Of a stretch of 64,000 bases of DNA, positions 42,604 through 51,441 are shown one piece after another. This stretch comes from Sphingomonas sp. PAMC26645. GTDB taxonomy: Bacteria; Pseudomonadota; Alphaproteobacteria; Sphingomonadales; Sphingomonadaceae. Both the position numbers and the translations under genes were made by a program. Each line of letters begins with the position of its first letter. Within the stretch, counting starts at the first letter, position 1. The DNA lies in assembly GCF_004795835.1 (NCBI RefSeq), contig NZ_CP039249.1, positions 4,172,001 to 4,236,000 of the forward strand, in the 5' to 3' direction. The notes beneath the pieces are model-generated. The model was not told where the DNA came from, searched no databases, and was given only the letters and a program-made list of their open reading frames with translations.

Positions 42604-43335
42604 TCAAGCCGCGCGCCATGCTCCGCTCAGTATCGGGCGCAATACCAGCGAGTTGAGATCGATCAGCGCGTGCAGCAGCATCGCCAGCCACAGTTCGCCG
42701 GTCATCAGATACACCGCCGCCATCAGCGCGCCGACCAGCGTGGTCGCGATCACGCCCGCCCGCCCCTGATACAGATGCATCGCGCCGAACGCCGCGACCG
42801 CGACACCGAACGCGACGAACGGGCTGCCGGAGACGAGCGCGACCAGCAGCGGCAGGAGCAGGCGGAAGGCGAGCTCCTCGGAGATGCCCGCCACGATCGA
42901 CATGGCCGCGGCATGCGCGATCTCCGGCCGGTTGCGCGGGAGCAGCGAGCCGACATTGCCGACAGTCTTGAGGATACGCCAATTGCGCCGCGTCGCGAGC
43001 ACCGCGCCGATGATCAGGCCACCGAGCGCGCTGCCGCCGATCATGCCGAGCAGTTCCGCGCGGCTGTAGCCTTCAAAGCTGGGGAGGAGCATGCGGAGGG
43101 CGTCGAACTCGGGCGGCACGGTGACGAGCGCATCGAGGCGTCCGAGCAAGGCTAGTCCGATCACCGCCGGCAGGACGAAGGCGATCGCCGCCTTGGCGAT
43201 CCACAGGCGGTAGGTCTGCTGGCGCGAGGCTGTGTCGGAGAGGCGCTTGATCCGGCGGTAGCCGAGCAGGTCGCCCTTGAGGAACCAGACGAGGCTCATG
43301 CTCGTGACGAGCAGAAGGACGTTGGGAAGGATCAT
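42604..43335 (-). CDS. CPBP family intramembrane glutamic endopeptidase
   Basis: A 243-aa polytopic membrane protein of the CPBP/Abi (CAAX prenyl protease 2-like) family. The motifs are ISEELAFR (EExxxR, catalytic Glu pair), FGAMHLYQG (FxxxH) and LLHALIDLNS (HxxxN/D), with about six to eight hydrophobic helices. Family members cleave within the membrane or act in bacteriocin self-immunity; function here is unknown. The gene starts at ATG 43335 after a GAGGGGCGAAG stretch and lies 53 bp upstream of the CocE-like gene on the same strand, so they may be co-transcribed. Confidence 0.88.
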   Translation of the reverse strand: MILPNVLLLVTSMSLVWFLKGDLLGYRRIKRLSDTASRQQTYRLWIAKAAIAFVLPAVIGLALLGRLDALVTVPPEFDALRMLLPSFEGYSRAELLGMIGGSALGGLIIGAVLATRRNWRILKTVGNVGSLLPRNRPEIAHAAAMSIVAGISEELAFRLLLPLLVALVSGSPFVAFGVAVAAFGAMHLYQGRAGVIATTLVGALMAAVYLMTGELWLAMLLHALIDLNSLVLRPILSGAWRAA

Positions 43336-43376
43336 GCCGACACTTCGCCCCTCATGCGTTCCACCGCTCGGCCTTT

Positions 43377-43433
43377 ATGTTCTCCCGCGAAGGCGGGAGC
43401 CCAGTCTGGGTCCCCGCCTTCGCGGGAACACAT
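43377..43433. repeat. Family B palindromic element (copy B8)
   Basis: Left hairpin CTCCCGCGAAGGCGGGAG, right hairpin CCCCGCCTTCGCGGG, flanked by ATGTT / AACACAT in place of CTTGTT / AACAAG. The flanks have changed on both sides. Confidence 0.83.
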
Positions 43434-43461
43434 GGTGGTTGGTTCACCACCCTCACCCAGC

Positions 43462-43570
43462 GCTCCACCCCGGCGAAGGCCGGGGCCCAATTGGAACGTC
43501 CGGCGTAACTAAGCGCGGCGCTACGTTAGCGGCGTTTCCCAATGGGCCCCGGCCGTCGCCGGGGTGGAGC
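43462..43570. repeat. Family A palindromic element (copy A7)
   Basis: Bounded by GCTCCACCCCGG / CCGGGGTGGAGC; compared with the GCACC / GGTGC ends of A2 and A4 the A-T pair has flipped to T-A on both sides, another compensatory change. It fills the gap after glpX. Confidence 0.88.
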
Positions 43571-43598
43571 TTACTTTGCAACTGGGATGGTCACCAGA

Positions 43599-44570
43599 TC
43601 AGTCAGTCCGATGCTCACCCTTGACCCAACGCACCGTCCCCGAAGACGCGCGCATCACCACGCTCTCGGTAGTCATCTTGCCCTTCTTCCGCTTCACGCC
43701 AGCCAGCAGCGACCCATCGGTAACCCCAGTCGCCGCAAAGATGCAGTCGCCCTTCGCCAGCTCGGAAAGGTCATACTGCTTGTCGAGATCAGTGATCCCC
43801 CACTTCGCCGCACGCCCGCGCTCGTCGTCGTTGCGGAACAACAACCGTCCCTTGAACTGCCCACCGACGCAGCGCAGCGCCGCACACGCCAGCACGCCCT
43901 CGGGAGCACCACCCGAACCCATGTACACGTCGACGGTCGTCTCGGGATCGGACGTCGCGATCACGCCGGCGACGTCGCCGTCACCGATCAGCATGATCCC
44001 GCAACCGACCTGGCGCAGCTCGGCGATCAGCGCCTCGTGACGCGGCCGGTCGAGCACGCACACGATCAGGTCGCGCGCCGGCACGCCCTTCGCGGCGGCG
44101 ACGGCGTTGATGTTCTCGGTCGGCGTCTTGTCGAGATCGATGATGCCCCCGGGATAGCCCGGGCCGACCGCGATCTTGTCCATGTAGACGTCGGGCGCGT
44201 TGAGCAGCCCGCCCTCTTCGGCGATCGCCAGCACGGCGAGGCTGTTCGGCCCCGCGGTCGCGCAGATCGTCGTGCCTTCGAGCGGATCGAGCGCGATGTC
44301 GATCTTCGGGCCGTTGCCGATCGCCGAGCCGACCTTCTCGCCGATGAACAGCATCGGCGCCTCGTCGCGCTCGCCCTCGCCGATTACGACCGTGCCGTCC
44401 ATGTACAGCGAGTTGAGCGCCTCGCGCATCGCCTCGACCGCCGCTGCATCCGCTGCCTTCTCGTCGCCGCGCCCGACGAGCGTGGAGGCGGCGATCGCCG
44501 CCGCTTCGGTCACGCGGACCATTTCGAGGACGAGTACGCGGTCGAGAACCTGGCTGGCGGCAGCGGTCAA
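43599..44570 (-). CDS. glpX: Class II fructose-1,6-bisphosphatase
   Basis: GlpX hydrolyses fructose-1,6-bisphosphate to fructose-6-phosphate in gluconeogenesis. The 323-aa protein is the usual length. Metal and substrate motifs are VVIGEGERDEAPM near residue 60, DIALDPLEGTTICA near 90 and DRPRHEALIAELR; the GGAPEGVLACAALRC segment is conserved. The start is TTG at 44570, supported by GAGGAG seven bases upstream. It is the only FBPase in the window and fits growth on organic acids or amino acids. It lies about 60 bp downstream of dapD on the same strand; no direct functional link. Confidence 0.95.
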   Translation of the reverse strand: MTAAASQVLDRVLVLEMVRVTEAAAIAASTLVGRGDEKAADAAAVEAMREALNSLYMDGTVVIGEGERDEAPMLFIGEKVGSAIGNGPKIDIALDPLEGTTICATAGPNSLAVLAIAEEGGLLNAPDVYMDKIAVGPGYPGGIIDLDKTPTENINAVAAAKGVPARDLIVCVLDRPRHEALIAELRQVGCGIMLIGDGDVAGVIATSDPETTVDVYMGSGGAPEGVLACAALRCVGGQFKGRLLFRNDDERGRAAKWGITDLDKQYDLSELAKGDCIFAATGVTDGSLLAGVKRKKGKMTTESVVMRASSGTVRWVKGEHRTD

Positions 44571-44631
44571 AGTCTATCTCCTCGGTATGTTTCGACCCGG
44601 ATAGGCAGCCCCCGCCGGGTTGTCGACCCGA

Positions 44632-45450
44632 TCAGTCCCTCAGCAGGTCGTTGATCGAGGTTTTGGAACGAGTTTGCGCATCGACACGCTTGACGATCAC
44701 CGCGCAGTACAAGGCCGGCTTGCCGTCCCCGCCACCGATCGAGCCCGGCACGACGACGGAATAGGGCGGCACTTCGCCCTTGAACACTTCGCCGGTCGCG
44801 CGGTCGATGATCTTGGTCGAGGCGCCCAGATACACGCCCATCGACAGCACCGCGCCCTCGCCGACGCGGACGCCCTCCGCCACTTCCGCGCGCGCGCCGA
44901 TGAACGCGCCGTCGCCGATGATGACGGGGTCCGCCTGCAACGGCTCGAGCACGCCACCGATGCCGGCGCCGCCCGACAGGTGTACGTTCTTGCCGATCTG
45001 CGCGCACGACCCGACCGTCGCCCACGCGTCGACCATCGTCCCCTCACCGACATACGCGCCGATGTTAACGAAACTCGGCATCAGGATCGCGCCCTTGGCG
45101 ATGAAGCTGCCGCGGCGAGCGACCGCGCCAGGAACGACGCGGATACCCGCCGAGCGGAACTCGGCTTCACCCCAGCTCGAGAACTTCGACGGCACCTTGT
45201 CGAACCCCGGGGACCCCGCCGAACCGCCGTCGATCACGACGTTGTCGTTGAGCCGGAACGAGAGCAGAACTGCCTTCTTCAGCCACTGGTTGACCTGCCA
45301 GCCATCAGCGATCGGCTCGGCAACACGCGCGGTGCCGGCATCCAGCATCGCCAGCGCGGACTCGACAGCGTCGCGAACCTCGCCCTTGGTATCCAGGCCA
45401 AGGTTCGCGCGGTCGTCCCAGGCGGCGTCGATGATGGTCTGCAAGGTCAT
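44632..45450 (-). CDS. dapD: Tetrahydrodipicolinate N-succinyltransferase
   Basis: DapD transfers succinyl from succinyl-CoA to tetrahydrodipicolinate in the succinylase branch of lysine and meso-diaminopimelate synthesis. The 272-aa protein has an N-terminal helical domain (about 1-100), a left-handed beta-helix of hexapeptide repeats (about 105-240, for example [18 protein letters not shown]) and a C-terminal tail. The ATG at 45450 overlaps the end of the upstream nucleotidase gene by 4 bp. The product feeds peptidoglycan, which ties in loosely with the amidase and PBP in this window. Confidence 0.96.
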   Translation of the reverse strand: MTLQTIIDAAWDDRANLGLDTKGEVRDAVESALAMLDAGTARVAEPIADGWQVNQWLKKAVLLSFRLNDNVVIDGGSAGSPGFDKVPSKFSSWGEAEFRSAGIRVVPGAVARRGSFIAKGAILMPSFVNIGAYVGEGTMVDAWATVGSCAQIGKNVHLSGGAGIGGVLEPLQADPVIIGDGAFIGARAEVAEGVRVGEGAVLSMGVYLGASTKIIDRATGEVFKGEVPPYSVVVPGSIGGGDGKPALYCAVIVKRVDAQTRSKTSINDLLRD

Positions 45451-46124
45451 GATGTCTCCAGGATGGTTTCGAGCCATGGCGCAAGCACCGGCACGGTAAA
45501 ATCGATGTGATCGCGCGCCGCGTCGGGCGACTGCTCGGAGCCGTTGTCGATCCAGACGGTCGTCATCCCGATCGCCTTGGCCGGCGTCAGGTTGCGCGCC
45601 ATGTCGTCGGCGAACAACGACTCCCGCGGATCGATGTCGAACGCCGCGCAGAACCCTGCATAGGCGGATGCATGCGGCTTCGGCATCAGGTTCATCGCGT
45701 GGATGTCGTGGATCGCCTCGAAGCTCTCGCCGAGCCCGAGCCGGTCGAGGATCTTGAGCGCATAGGGCTTGTCGCCATTGGTGAAGACGAGCTTGCGCCC
45801 CGGCAGCTTGGCGATCGCGGCGACCAGCGGTGCGTCATGCTCGATCACGTCCATCTCGATGTCGTGGACATGCGCCAGGAACGCATGCGGATCGACCTGA
45901 TGCTCGGCCATCAGCCCCGACAGCGTCGTGCCGTGATTGTGGAAATACCCCTTTTGCACGCGCCGCGCCTCGTCATGCTCCAACCCGAGCAGGTCCTGGA
46001 TAAACCCGGTCATCCGCGCATCGACCTGCGCGAACAGGTCCGCGCTCGCCGGGTACAGCGTGTTGTCGAGATCGAAGATCCAGTTGCGGACATGGTCGAG
46101 GCGGGGGTCAAGGCGGGCAAGCAT
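45447..46124 (-). CDS. HAD-family pyrimidine 5-prime-nucleotidase (SDT1-like)
   Basis: A 225-aa haloacid dehalogenase-type phosphatase. Motif I is FDLDNTLYP (nucleophile Asp, acid Asp two residues on), motif II is LVFTNGDK, motif III is the Lys of [12 protein letters not shown], and motif IV is [12 protein letters not shown]. The sequence matches the SDT1/Phm8-like pyrimidine 5-nucleotidases, which dephosphorylate UMP/CMP. It is translationally coupled to dapD (4-bp overlap); this order is common in related genomes as far as I know, and a role in lysine synthesis has not been established. The substrate is inferred from family only. Confidence 0.88.
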   Translation of the reverse strand: MLARLDPRLDHVRNWIFDLDNTLYPASADLFAQVDARMTGFIQDLLGLEHDEARRVQKGYFHNHGTTLSGLMAEHQVDPHAFLAHVHDIEMDVIEHDAPLVAAIAKLPGRKLVFTNGDKPYALKILDRLGLGESFEAIHDIHAMNLMPKPHASAYAGFCAAFDIDPRESLFADDMARNLTPAKAIGMTTVWIDNGSEQSPDAARDHIDFTVPVLAPWLETILETS

Positions 46125-46260
46125 CGGCCGGAACCTCTACGGACCGCCGCGCGCGGCGACAAGCGGGGTGCGACACTGCCGACCTTCAGGGCCGATGTTT
46201 ACGATCGCGTAAGGCTTTGCATTCCAGTATGTTACGGAAAATTACAAAAGGGCGGACTGG

Positions 46261-48588
46261 ATGCGCGGCACGAAGGCGGGGCTGCTGAGAACGGCGGCGG
46301 TGGCAAGCGGCCTGCTGCTCGCCGCCTGTGGAGGCGGCGGCGGTGGTGGCGTCAACAGCACGCCCGCCCCTCCCACGGTTTCCACGCCGACACCGCTTCC
46401 GACACCAGCGCCCACCCCTGCCCCGACTCCCGCGCCGACCCCGACCCCGACACCGACACCGTCCAGCAACGACACCGGCGAATATCGCGCGACCGTTGGC
46501 GCGGTCTCGATGAACGCGCTGGCCGCGTACAATGTCGGCGCGACCGGCAGGGGGATCGGCGTCGGCGTGATCGACAGCGGTATCGACCTGCAAAGCCAGG
46601 AGTTCGGCAGCCGCGTCTCGTCCTCCTCGCAGGACGTCGCCGGCAATAGCTCGATCGACGACGAGGGCGGCCACGGCACCGCGGTCGCCTTCACGCTGGC
46701 GGGCCGGAGTAATGGCGCAGGCTCGCACGGCGTGGCATTCGACGCGACGCTGATCGTCCTGCGCGCCGACCGTCCCGGTACTTGCGCCACCGCGAGCAAG
46801 GACGACGAGGATTCAGGCTGCAAGTTCGGCACCGACGCGATCACCCGCGGGCTCGATGCGGCACGCACGGCAGGCGCGAAGGTCGTCAACATCTCGCTCG
46901 GCGGCTCCGAGATGCCGCAAAGCCTGAAGGACGCGATCGGCCGCGCGACTGCCGCCGGGCTGGTCGTCGTGATCGCGGCGGGCAATGACGGTTCGGTCAA
47001 TCCCGATCCGTTCACCAACGTTGCAGGCGAAGCGCAGGGCCGCAACCAAGTGATCATCGCCGGTTCGGTCGGCGCGAGCGACGGGATCTCCACCTTCAGC
47101 GACCGCGCGGGCACCGGCGCCGCGCACTTCCTCACCGCGGTCGGCGAAAGCGTCCGTGCGCCCGACGCGACCGACACCGCCTATCTCTGGTCGGGCACGT
47201 CGTTCGCCGCGCCACAGATTTCCGGCGCGGTGGCGTTGCTCGCGCAGGCCTTCCCCAACCTGACCGGCGCGCAGATCGTCGACATCCTGTTTCGAAGCGC
47301 ACGCGATGTCGGCGCGCCCGGAGTCGACGCGGTCTACGGCAATGGCGTGCTCGACCTGACGCGCGCGTTCCAGCCGCTCGGCACGACCTCGATCGCGGGA
47401 TCGAAAGCGGTCGTCTCTACGACCGGCAATGCCAGCCTGTCCGCGCCGATGGGCGACGCCGCCCAAGGCGAACTCGGCGCGGTAATCCTCGACGGCTACA
47501 GCCGCGCGTTCGCGATCGACCTCGCCAAGACGATCGCCCGCCGCAGCCCGGAACGCTTGCTCGGCGGCGCGCTCCAGTCCCGGTTTCGCACGGTCGCGCT
47601 GGCGCAGGGCGGCAGGACCGTATCGATGACGCTAGCGCCGCGCGCCAACGGCGACGTCGCGCTCGACCGCACCGCGCTCTCCACCGCCGACGCGACCAGC
47701 GCGCGCGCGATCGCTGGAATGGTGACGCAGAAGCTCGGCAGCACTTTGTCGTTCGGCTTCGGCTTCGCACAAGGTTCGGGCGCGCTCAGCGCACAGCTCT
47801 CGGGCCAGTCCGAACCCGCCTTCCTGATCGCCAACACCGGCGGCATGGGCTTCGACAGCAACACGCGAGCGTCGAGCGCGATGCGGCAGAGCTTCGGTGG
47901 CTTCGGCTTCACCGTCGGAATCGAGAATGGCGACGTCCTGACGCAACGCGACAGCGACCTCCGCCTGCGCGACCGATGGCAGCGCTCCGGCTACAACCGG
48001 GTCTCGCTGGCAGTCGATCGACGCTTCGGCGCGCTGTCGACGATGGTCGCCGCGACGCGGATGGACGAGCGCGACACCGTCCTCGGCGCGCGCTTCGACG
48101 CGGCGCTCGGCGCGACCCGCGCGGCAACGTGGTTCGTGGACACCAAGGCGCGGTTCGATGCGGGGAGCGGCTGGAGCATCGGCGGATCGATGCGCCAGGG
48201 CTGGACCCGCGCAGCCGTCCGCGGAGGGCTAAGCGGCGACGGCCTCGTCCGCACCAACGCGTTCGCGGCCGACATCGGCAAGGACGGTGTATTCGCCCAC
48301 GACAGCATCGGCCTCCGCATCGCGCAACCGCTGCGCGTAGCCCGCGGTGGCATCGACCTGGGGCTGCCAACCTATTTCGACTACACGTCCGGTACCGTCA
48401 CCGACTGGACCACCCAACGCCTAAACCTCGCCCCCCAAGGCCGCGAACTCGATGTCGAGATGCGCTACGGCGTGCCCGCATTTGGCGGCGGCCTGGACAC
48501 CAACCTGTTCTTCCGCCGCGACCCCGGCAACTTCGCGGCGCTCCCGAACGAGTACGGCATGGCGATGCGGTACAGCCTGGGCTTCTGA
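46261..48588 (+). CDS. Lipoprotein subtilisin-like (S8) autotransporter
   Basis: A 775-aa surface serine protease. The N-terminus is a lipoprotein signal with lipobox LAAC (residues 20-23), followed by a glycine run and a Thr/Pro-rich linker (about 35-75). The peptidase S8 domain (about 85-375) has Asp105 in VIDSGID, His138 in GGHGTAVA and Ser314 in GTSFAAPQ. From about residue 480 amphipathic strands form an autotransporter beta-barrel ending in MAMRYSLGF. The layout, a lipidated subtilisin passenger plus barrel, is that of SphB1/NalP-type proteases, which trim other surface proteins. An AT-richer upstream stretch with TTGCAT probably holds the promoter. Confidence 0.9.
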   Translation: MRGTKAGLLRTAAVASGLLLAACGGGGGGGVNSTPAPPTVSTPTPLPTPAPTPAPTPAPTPTPTPTPSSNDTGEYRATVGAVSMNALAAYNVGATGRGIGVGVIDSGIDLQSQEFGSRVSSSSQDVAGNSSIDDEGGHGTAVAFTLAGRSNGAGSHGVAFDATLIVLRADRPGTCATASKDDEDSGCKFGTDAITRGLDAARTAGAKVVNISLGGSEMPQSLKDAIGRATAAGLVVVIAAGNDGSVNPDPFTNVAGEAQGRNQVIIAGSVGASDGISTFSDRAGTGAAHFLTAVGESVRAPDATDTAYLWSGTSFAAPQISGAVALLAQAFPNLTGAQIVDILFRSARDVGAPGVDAVYGNGVLDLTRAFQPLGTTSIAGSKAVVSTTGNASLSAPMGDAAQGELGAVILDGYSRAFAIDLAKTIARRSPERLLGGALQSRFRTVALAQGGRTVSMTLAPRANGDVALDRTALSTADATSARAIAGMVTQKLGSTLSFGFGFAQGSGALSAQLSGQSEPAFLIANTGGMGFDSNTRASSAMRQSFGGFGFTVGIENGDVLTQRDSDLRLRDRWQRSGYNRVSLAVDRRFGALSTMVAATRMDERDTVLGARFDAALGATRAATWFVDTKARFDAGSGWSIGGSMRQGWTRAAVRGGLSGDGLVRTNAFAADIGKDGVFAHDSIGLRIAQPLRVARGGIDLGLPTYFDYTSGTVTDWTTQRLNLAPQGRELDVEMRYGVPAFGGGLDTNLFFRRDPGNFAALPNEYGMAMRYSLGF

Positions 48589-48594
48589 TCCCTT

Positions 48595-48706
48595 CCCCCC
48601 TCCCTGAAAGGGAGGGGCTGGGGGTGGGTCGGCCCGATCGAGCCACAACCCTGCGAACATGCGGAACCCAACCCACCCCCAACCCCTCCCTTCCAGGGAG
48701 GGGAGC
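48595..48706. repeat. Family D palindromic element (copy D2)
   Basis: Arms CCCTCCCTGAAAGGGAGGGG and CCCCTCCCTTCCAGGGAGGG, with inner GGGGGTGGGTCGG / CCCAACCCACCCCC, directly after the autotransporter stop. Confidence 0.87.
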
Positions 48707-48772
48707 CGAAGCCGAACAAACCATTCGACCCAAACACTGGATAAGCTACCGGTCGGTACCTATCTCTGCCGC

Positions 48773-49771
48773 ATGACACGCTATTCCCTGCTCGATCTGG
48801 TCCCCGTCATCGAAGGCGGCACCGTCTCCCAATCGCTCGCCAACGCGGCCGACCTCGCGCGGCACGCCGAGAGCATCGGGTTCCAGCGCTATTGGGTCGC
48901 CGAGCATCACGGCATGACCGGCATCGCGTCGGCCGCGACTGCGGTCGTGATCGCGCACATCGCCGCCGCCACGAAGACGATCCGCGTGGGCTCGGGCGGC
49001 ATCATGCTCCCCAACCACGCACCGCTGACGATCGCCGAGCAGTTCGGCACGCTCGACGCGCTGTTCCCCGGCCGCATCGATCTTGGCCTCGGCCGCGCAC
49101 CCGGTTCCGACCAGCGCGTCGCCCGCGCAATGCGCCGCACGCTCGAGACCGACGCCAACGCCTTCCCGCAGGATGTGATGGAGTTGCAAAGCTACTTTGC
49201 CAACGACGGTCAGACCGGCATCGTCGCGACGCCGGGCGCCGGCGCGGACGTTGAGATGTGGATCCTCGGCTCCAGCACGTTCGGCGCGCAGTTGGCGGCA
49301 GCACTCGGCCTGCCCTACGCGTTCGCCTCGCATTTCGCGCCCGATGCGCTCGATGCCGCACTGGCAATCTACCGCCGCGATTTCCGCCCGTCGGCGCGCC
49401 TGTCGAAGCCACACGTCATGGCCGGCTTCAACGTGTTCGCAGCCGAGACCGACGCGGAGGCAGAACTGCTCGCCACCTCGCAGCAACAGTCGTTCGTCGC
49501 GCTCCGCACCGGCAACCCTGGCAAGATGAAGCCGCCCCTCGCCGGGTACCGCGAGTCGCTCGGCGCGCAGGGCAACCAGATTCTCGACCACGTCCTGCAA
49601 TGCTCGGCGGTCGGCAGCCCGGCCAAGGTCGCCCGCGGCATCGCGGCGTTCGTCGAGCGGACCGGCGTCGACGAGGTCATGGTGACCAGCGCGATCTACG
49701 ACCACGAAGCCCGCAAGCGGAGCCTCTCGATCACCGCCGACGTCATGCAGGACTTGAAGATCGCCGCATAA
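48773..49771 (+). CDS. LLM-class flavin-dependent oxidoreductase
   Basis: A 332-aa bacterial luciferase-like monooxygenase of the group often annotated as luciferase family oxidoreductase group 1. Signatures are [20 protein letters not shown] near residue 42, [16 protein letters not shown] near 72 and [13 protein letters not shown] near 102. It uses reduced FMN, supplied by a partner reductase, to oxidise an unknown organic substrate. ATG 48773 is used ([12 protein letters not shown], the conserved start); the longer frame is derived from the D2 repeat. A perfect 14-bp hairpin follows the stop and separates it from the converging GH43 gene. Confidence 0.92.
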   Translation: MTRYSLLDLVPVIEGGTVSQSLANAADLARHAESIGFQRYWVAEHHGMTGIASAATAVVIAHIAAATKTIRVGSGGIMLPNHAPLTIAEQFGTLDALFPGRIDLGLGRAPGSDQRVARAMRRTLETDANAFPQDVMELQSYFANDGQTGIVATPGAGADVEMWILGSSTFGAQLAAALGLPYAFASHFAPDALDAALAIYRRDFRPSARLSKPHVMAGFNVFAAETDAEAELLATSQQQSFVALRTGNPGKMKPPLAGYRESLGAQGNQILDHVLQCSAVGSPAKVARGIAAFVERTGVDEVMVTSAIYDHEARKRSLSITADVMQDLKIAA

Positions 49772-49788
49772 GGCTGGGCCTGTGATCA

Positions 49789-49823
49789 CGGACTGAACGC
49801 GGATCGACGCCGCGTTCAGTCCG
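49789..49823. terminator. Bidirectional hairpin between converging genes
   Basis: Perfect 14-bp arms CGGACTGAACGCGG (49789-49802) and CCGCGTTCAGTCCG (49810-49823) with a 7-base loop. There is no T-tract. It sits 17 bp after one stop and 1 bp after the other, so it probably ends both transcripts. Confidence 0.75.
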
Positions 49824-49824
49824 C

Positions 49825-51441
49825 TCAGCCGCCGCCGGCTTCGACATACTCGAAATAGCTGAAATCGGCCGGTTCGCCTGCTCCCGACATATCCTGGCAC
49901 GCCATCCCGACAAAGGCGCCGGTGAAGTTCGGCAGGCCCGGCAGCGTCGCCTCGTCGGACAGCACGCTCGCGTCGAACCGGTCCGCGAGCCATGTCCACG
50001 CGCTCGACCCCGCACACCGGTAGCCGAAGCGAAGGCTTTCGTGATCCACCTCGACCCGCAGTCCGATCGGTCCCGCGTCGATCGCGATCGGCTGGGTGAT
50101 CATGCTGCTGCCGAGCGGGGTCGGTATGGCCGACAGCACCTGCAGCACGCGCCGGCCATCGTCGTCGGCGGTGACGTGCAGATAATGGAACTTGGTCGAA
50201 TTATAGTAGCAGACCAGCCCCGCCGCCTGCTGGAGGTGACGCGGTTCGAACGTGACGAGCGTCTCGGCGACGTAGGCGAACGCCTGCTGCCGGCGCGCGA
50301 CCAGCGATTGCGTGAAGTGGCTGCCGATCGTCTCGCGGCCGTAGAGGCGCAGATAACCGGGACGCGCGGTCAGGCTGAACAACCGGCCGGCGTCCGGGGT
50401 ACGCAGCCACTGGAAAGCCTCGGGCAGCGTCGCGGTATCGAACACACTACGCTCGCGCCGCGGTTCGGGCGCGGCCGACGCCGTGCCATCCTCCACGATC
50501 AGCGCCGGACTCGCATCGCCATCCATCGTCCGCAGCCAGCCATCCTCGCCCCATCGCATCGGCTGGATCGCGGTCTCGCGGCCCAGCACGCACCGATCAC
50601 TGACGGGCAGCGGCCGCCCGCACAGATACACCATCCAGGTTTCGCCGGTCGGTGTCTCGACCAGGTCGCCGTGCCCGGTTCGCTGCAACTGCACGCCGTG
50701 CTTGCCCGCCGCGGTCAGTACCGGGCCATCCGGATGCACCTCGTACGGACCGAACAGCGACCGTGACCGCGCCATCACGACGGCATGGTTGCGCTCGGTG
50801 CCGCCTTCCGCGACCAGCAGGTGATACCAGCCGTCGCGCTTGTAGAGGTGCGGGCCCTCGGTGAAGCCGAGCGACGTGCCCTCGAAGATCATGCGACGGT
50901 CGCCGAGCATGTCGCCCGTCGCGAGGTCGATTTCCTGCACGACGATCCCGGCAAAGCGCCGCCCGCCCGGCCGATGGTCCCACAGCATGTTGAGCAGCCA
51001 GCTCCGCCCGTCATCTTCGTGGAACAGCGCCGGATCGAACCCGCTGCTGTTGAGGTGGACGGGATCGGACCACGGCCCGTCGACATGCTCCGCCGTGACC
51101 CAGTAATTATGGAAATCGCGCAGCGACGCGCCCCGCGCACCGTCGATCGTGGTCTGACCGTAGCGCTTCACGTCGGTGTAGATCAGGTGGAACCGGCCGT
51201 TCGCATGGCTCAGGTCCGGCGCCCATACTCCGCACGAGTCCGGGTTCCCGCGCATGTCCAGCTGGCTCGCGCGGTTGAGCGGCCGCGCTGCCAGCCGCCA
51301 GTTCGCGAGGTCGCGCGATTGGTGGATCTGGACGCCCGGGTACCATTCGAAGGTCGAGGTCGCGACGTAGTAATCGTCGCCGACGCGGACGATCGACGGG
51401 TCCGGATTGAAGCCGGGAAGGATCGGATTTCGAATAGTCAT
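49825..51441 (-). CDS. GH43 beta-xylosidase / arabinofuranosidase
   Basis: A cytoplasmic glycoside hydrolase of 538 aa with no signal peptide. The N-terminal five-bladed propeller (about 1-320) is GH43: NPDPSIVRVGDDYYVATSTFEWYPG carries the general-base Asp near residue 14, SSGFDPALFHEDDG the pKa-modulating Asp, and FTEGPHLYKRDG the acid Glu. The C-terminal beta-sandwich (about 340-535) is the GH43 C2/XynB-type domain. This subgroup usually cleaves xylo-oligosaccharides or releases arabinose. It overlaps the MFS gene start by four bases, so it is expressed with the transporter from the operator-controlled promoter at about 52691-52738. Confidence 0.93.
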   Translation of the reverse strand: MTIRNPILPGFNPDPSIVRVGDDYYVATSTFEWYPGVQIHQSRDLANWRLAARPLNRASQLDMRGNPDSCGVWAPDLSHANGRFHLIYTDVKRYGQTTIDGARGASLRDFHNYWVTAEHVDGPWSDPVHLNSSGFDPALFHEDDGRSWLLNMLWDHRPGGRRFAGIVVQEIDLATGDMLGDRRMIFEGTSLGFTEGPHLYKRDGWYHLLVAEGGTERNHAVVMARSRSLFGPYEVHPDGPVLTAAGKHGVQLQRTGHGDLVETPTGETWMVYLCGRPLPVSDRCVLGRETAIQPMRWGEDGWLRTMDGDASPALIVEDGTASAAPEPRRERSVFDTATLPEAFQWLRTPDAGRLFSLTARPGYLRLYGRETIGSHFTQSLVARRQQAFAYVAETLVTFEPRHLQQAAGLVCYYNSTKFHYLHVTADDDGRRVLQVLSAIPTPLGSSMITQPIAIDAGPIGLRVEVDHESLRFGYRCAGSSAWTWLADRFDASVLSDEATLPGLPNFTGAFVGMACQDMSGAGEPADFSYFEYVEAGGG

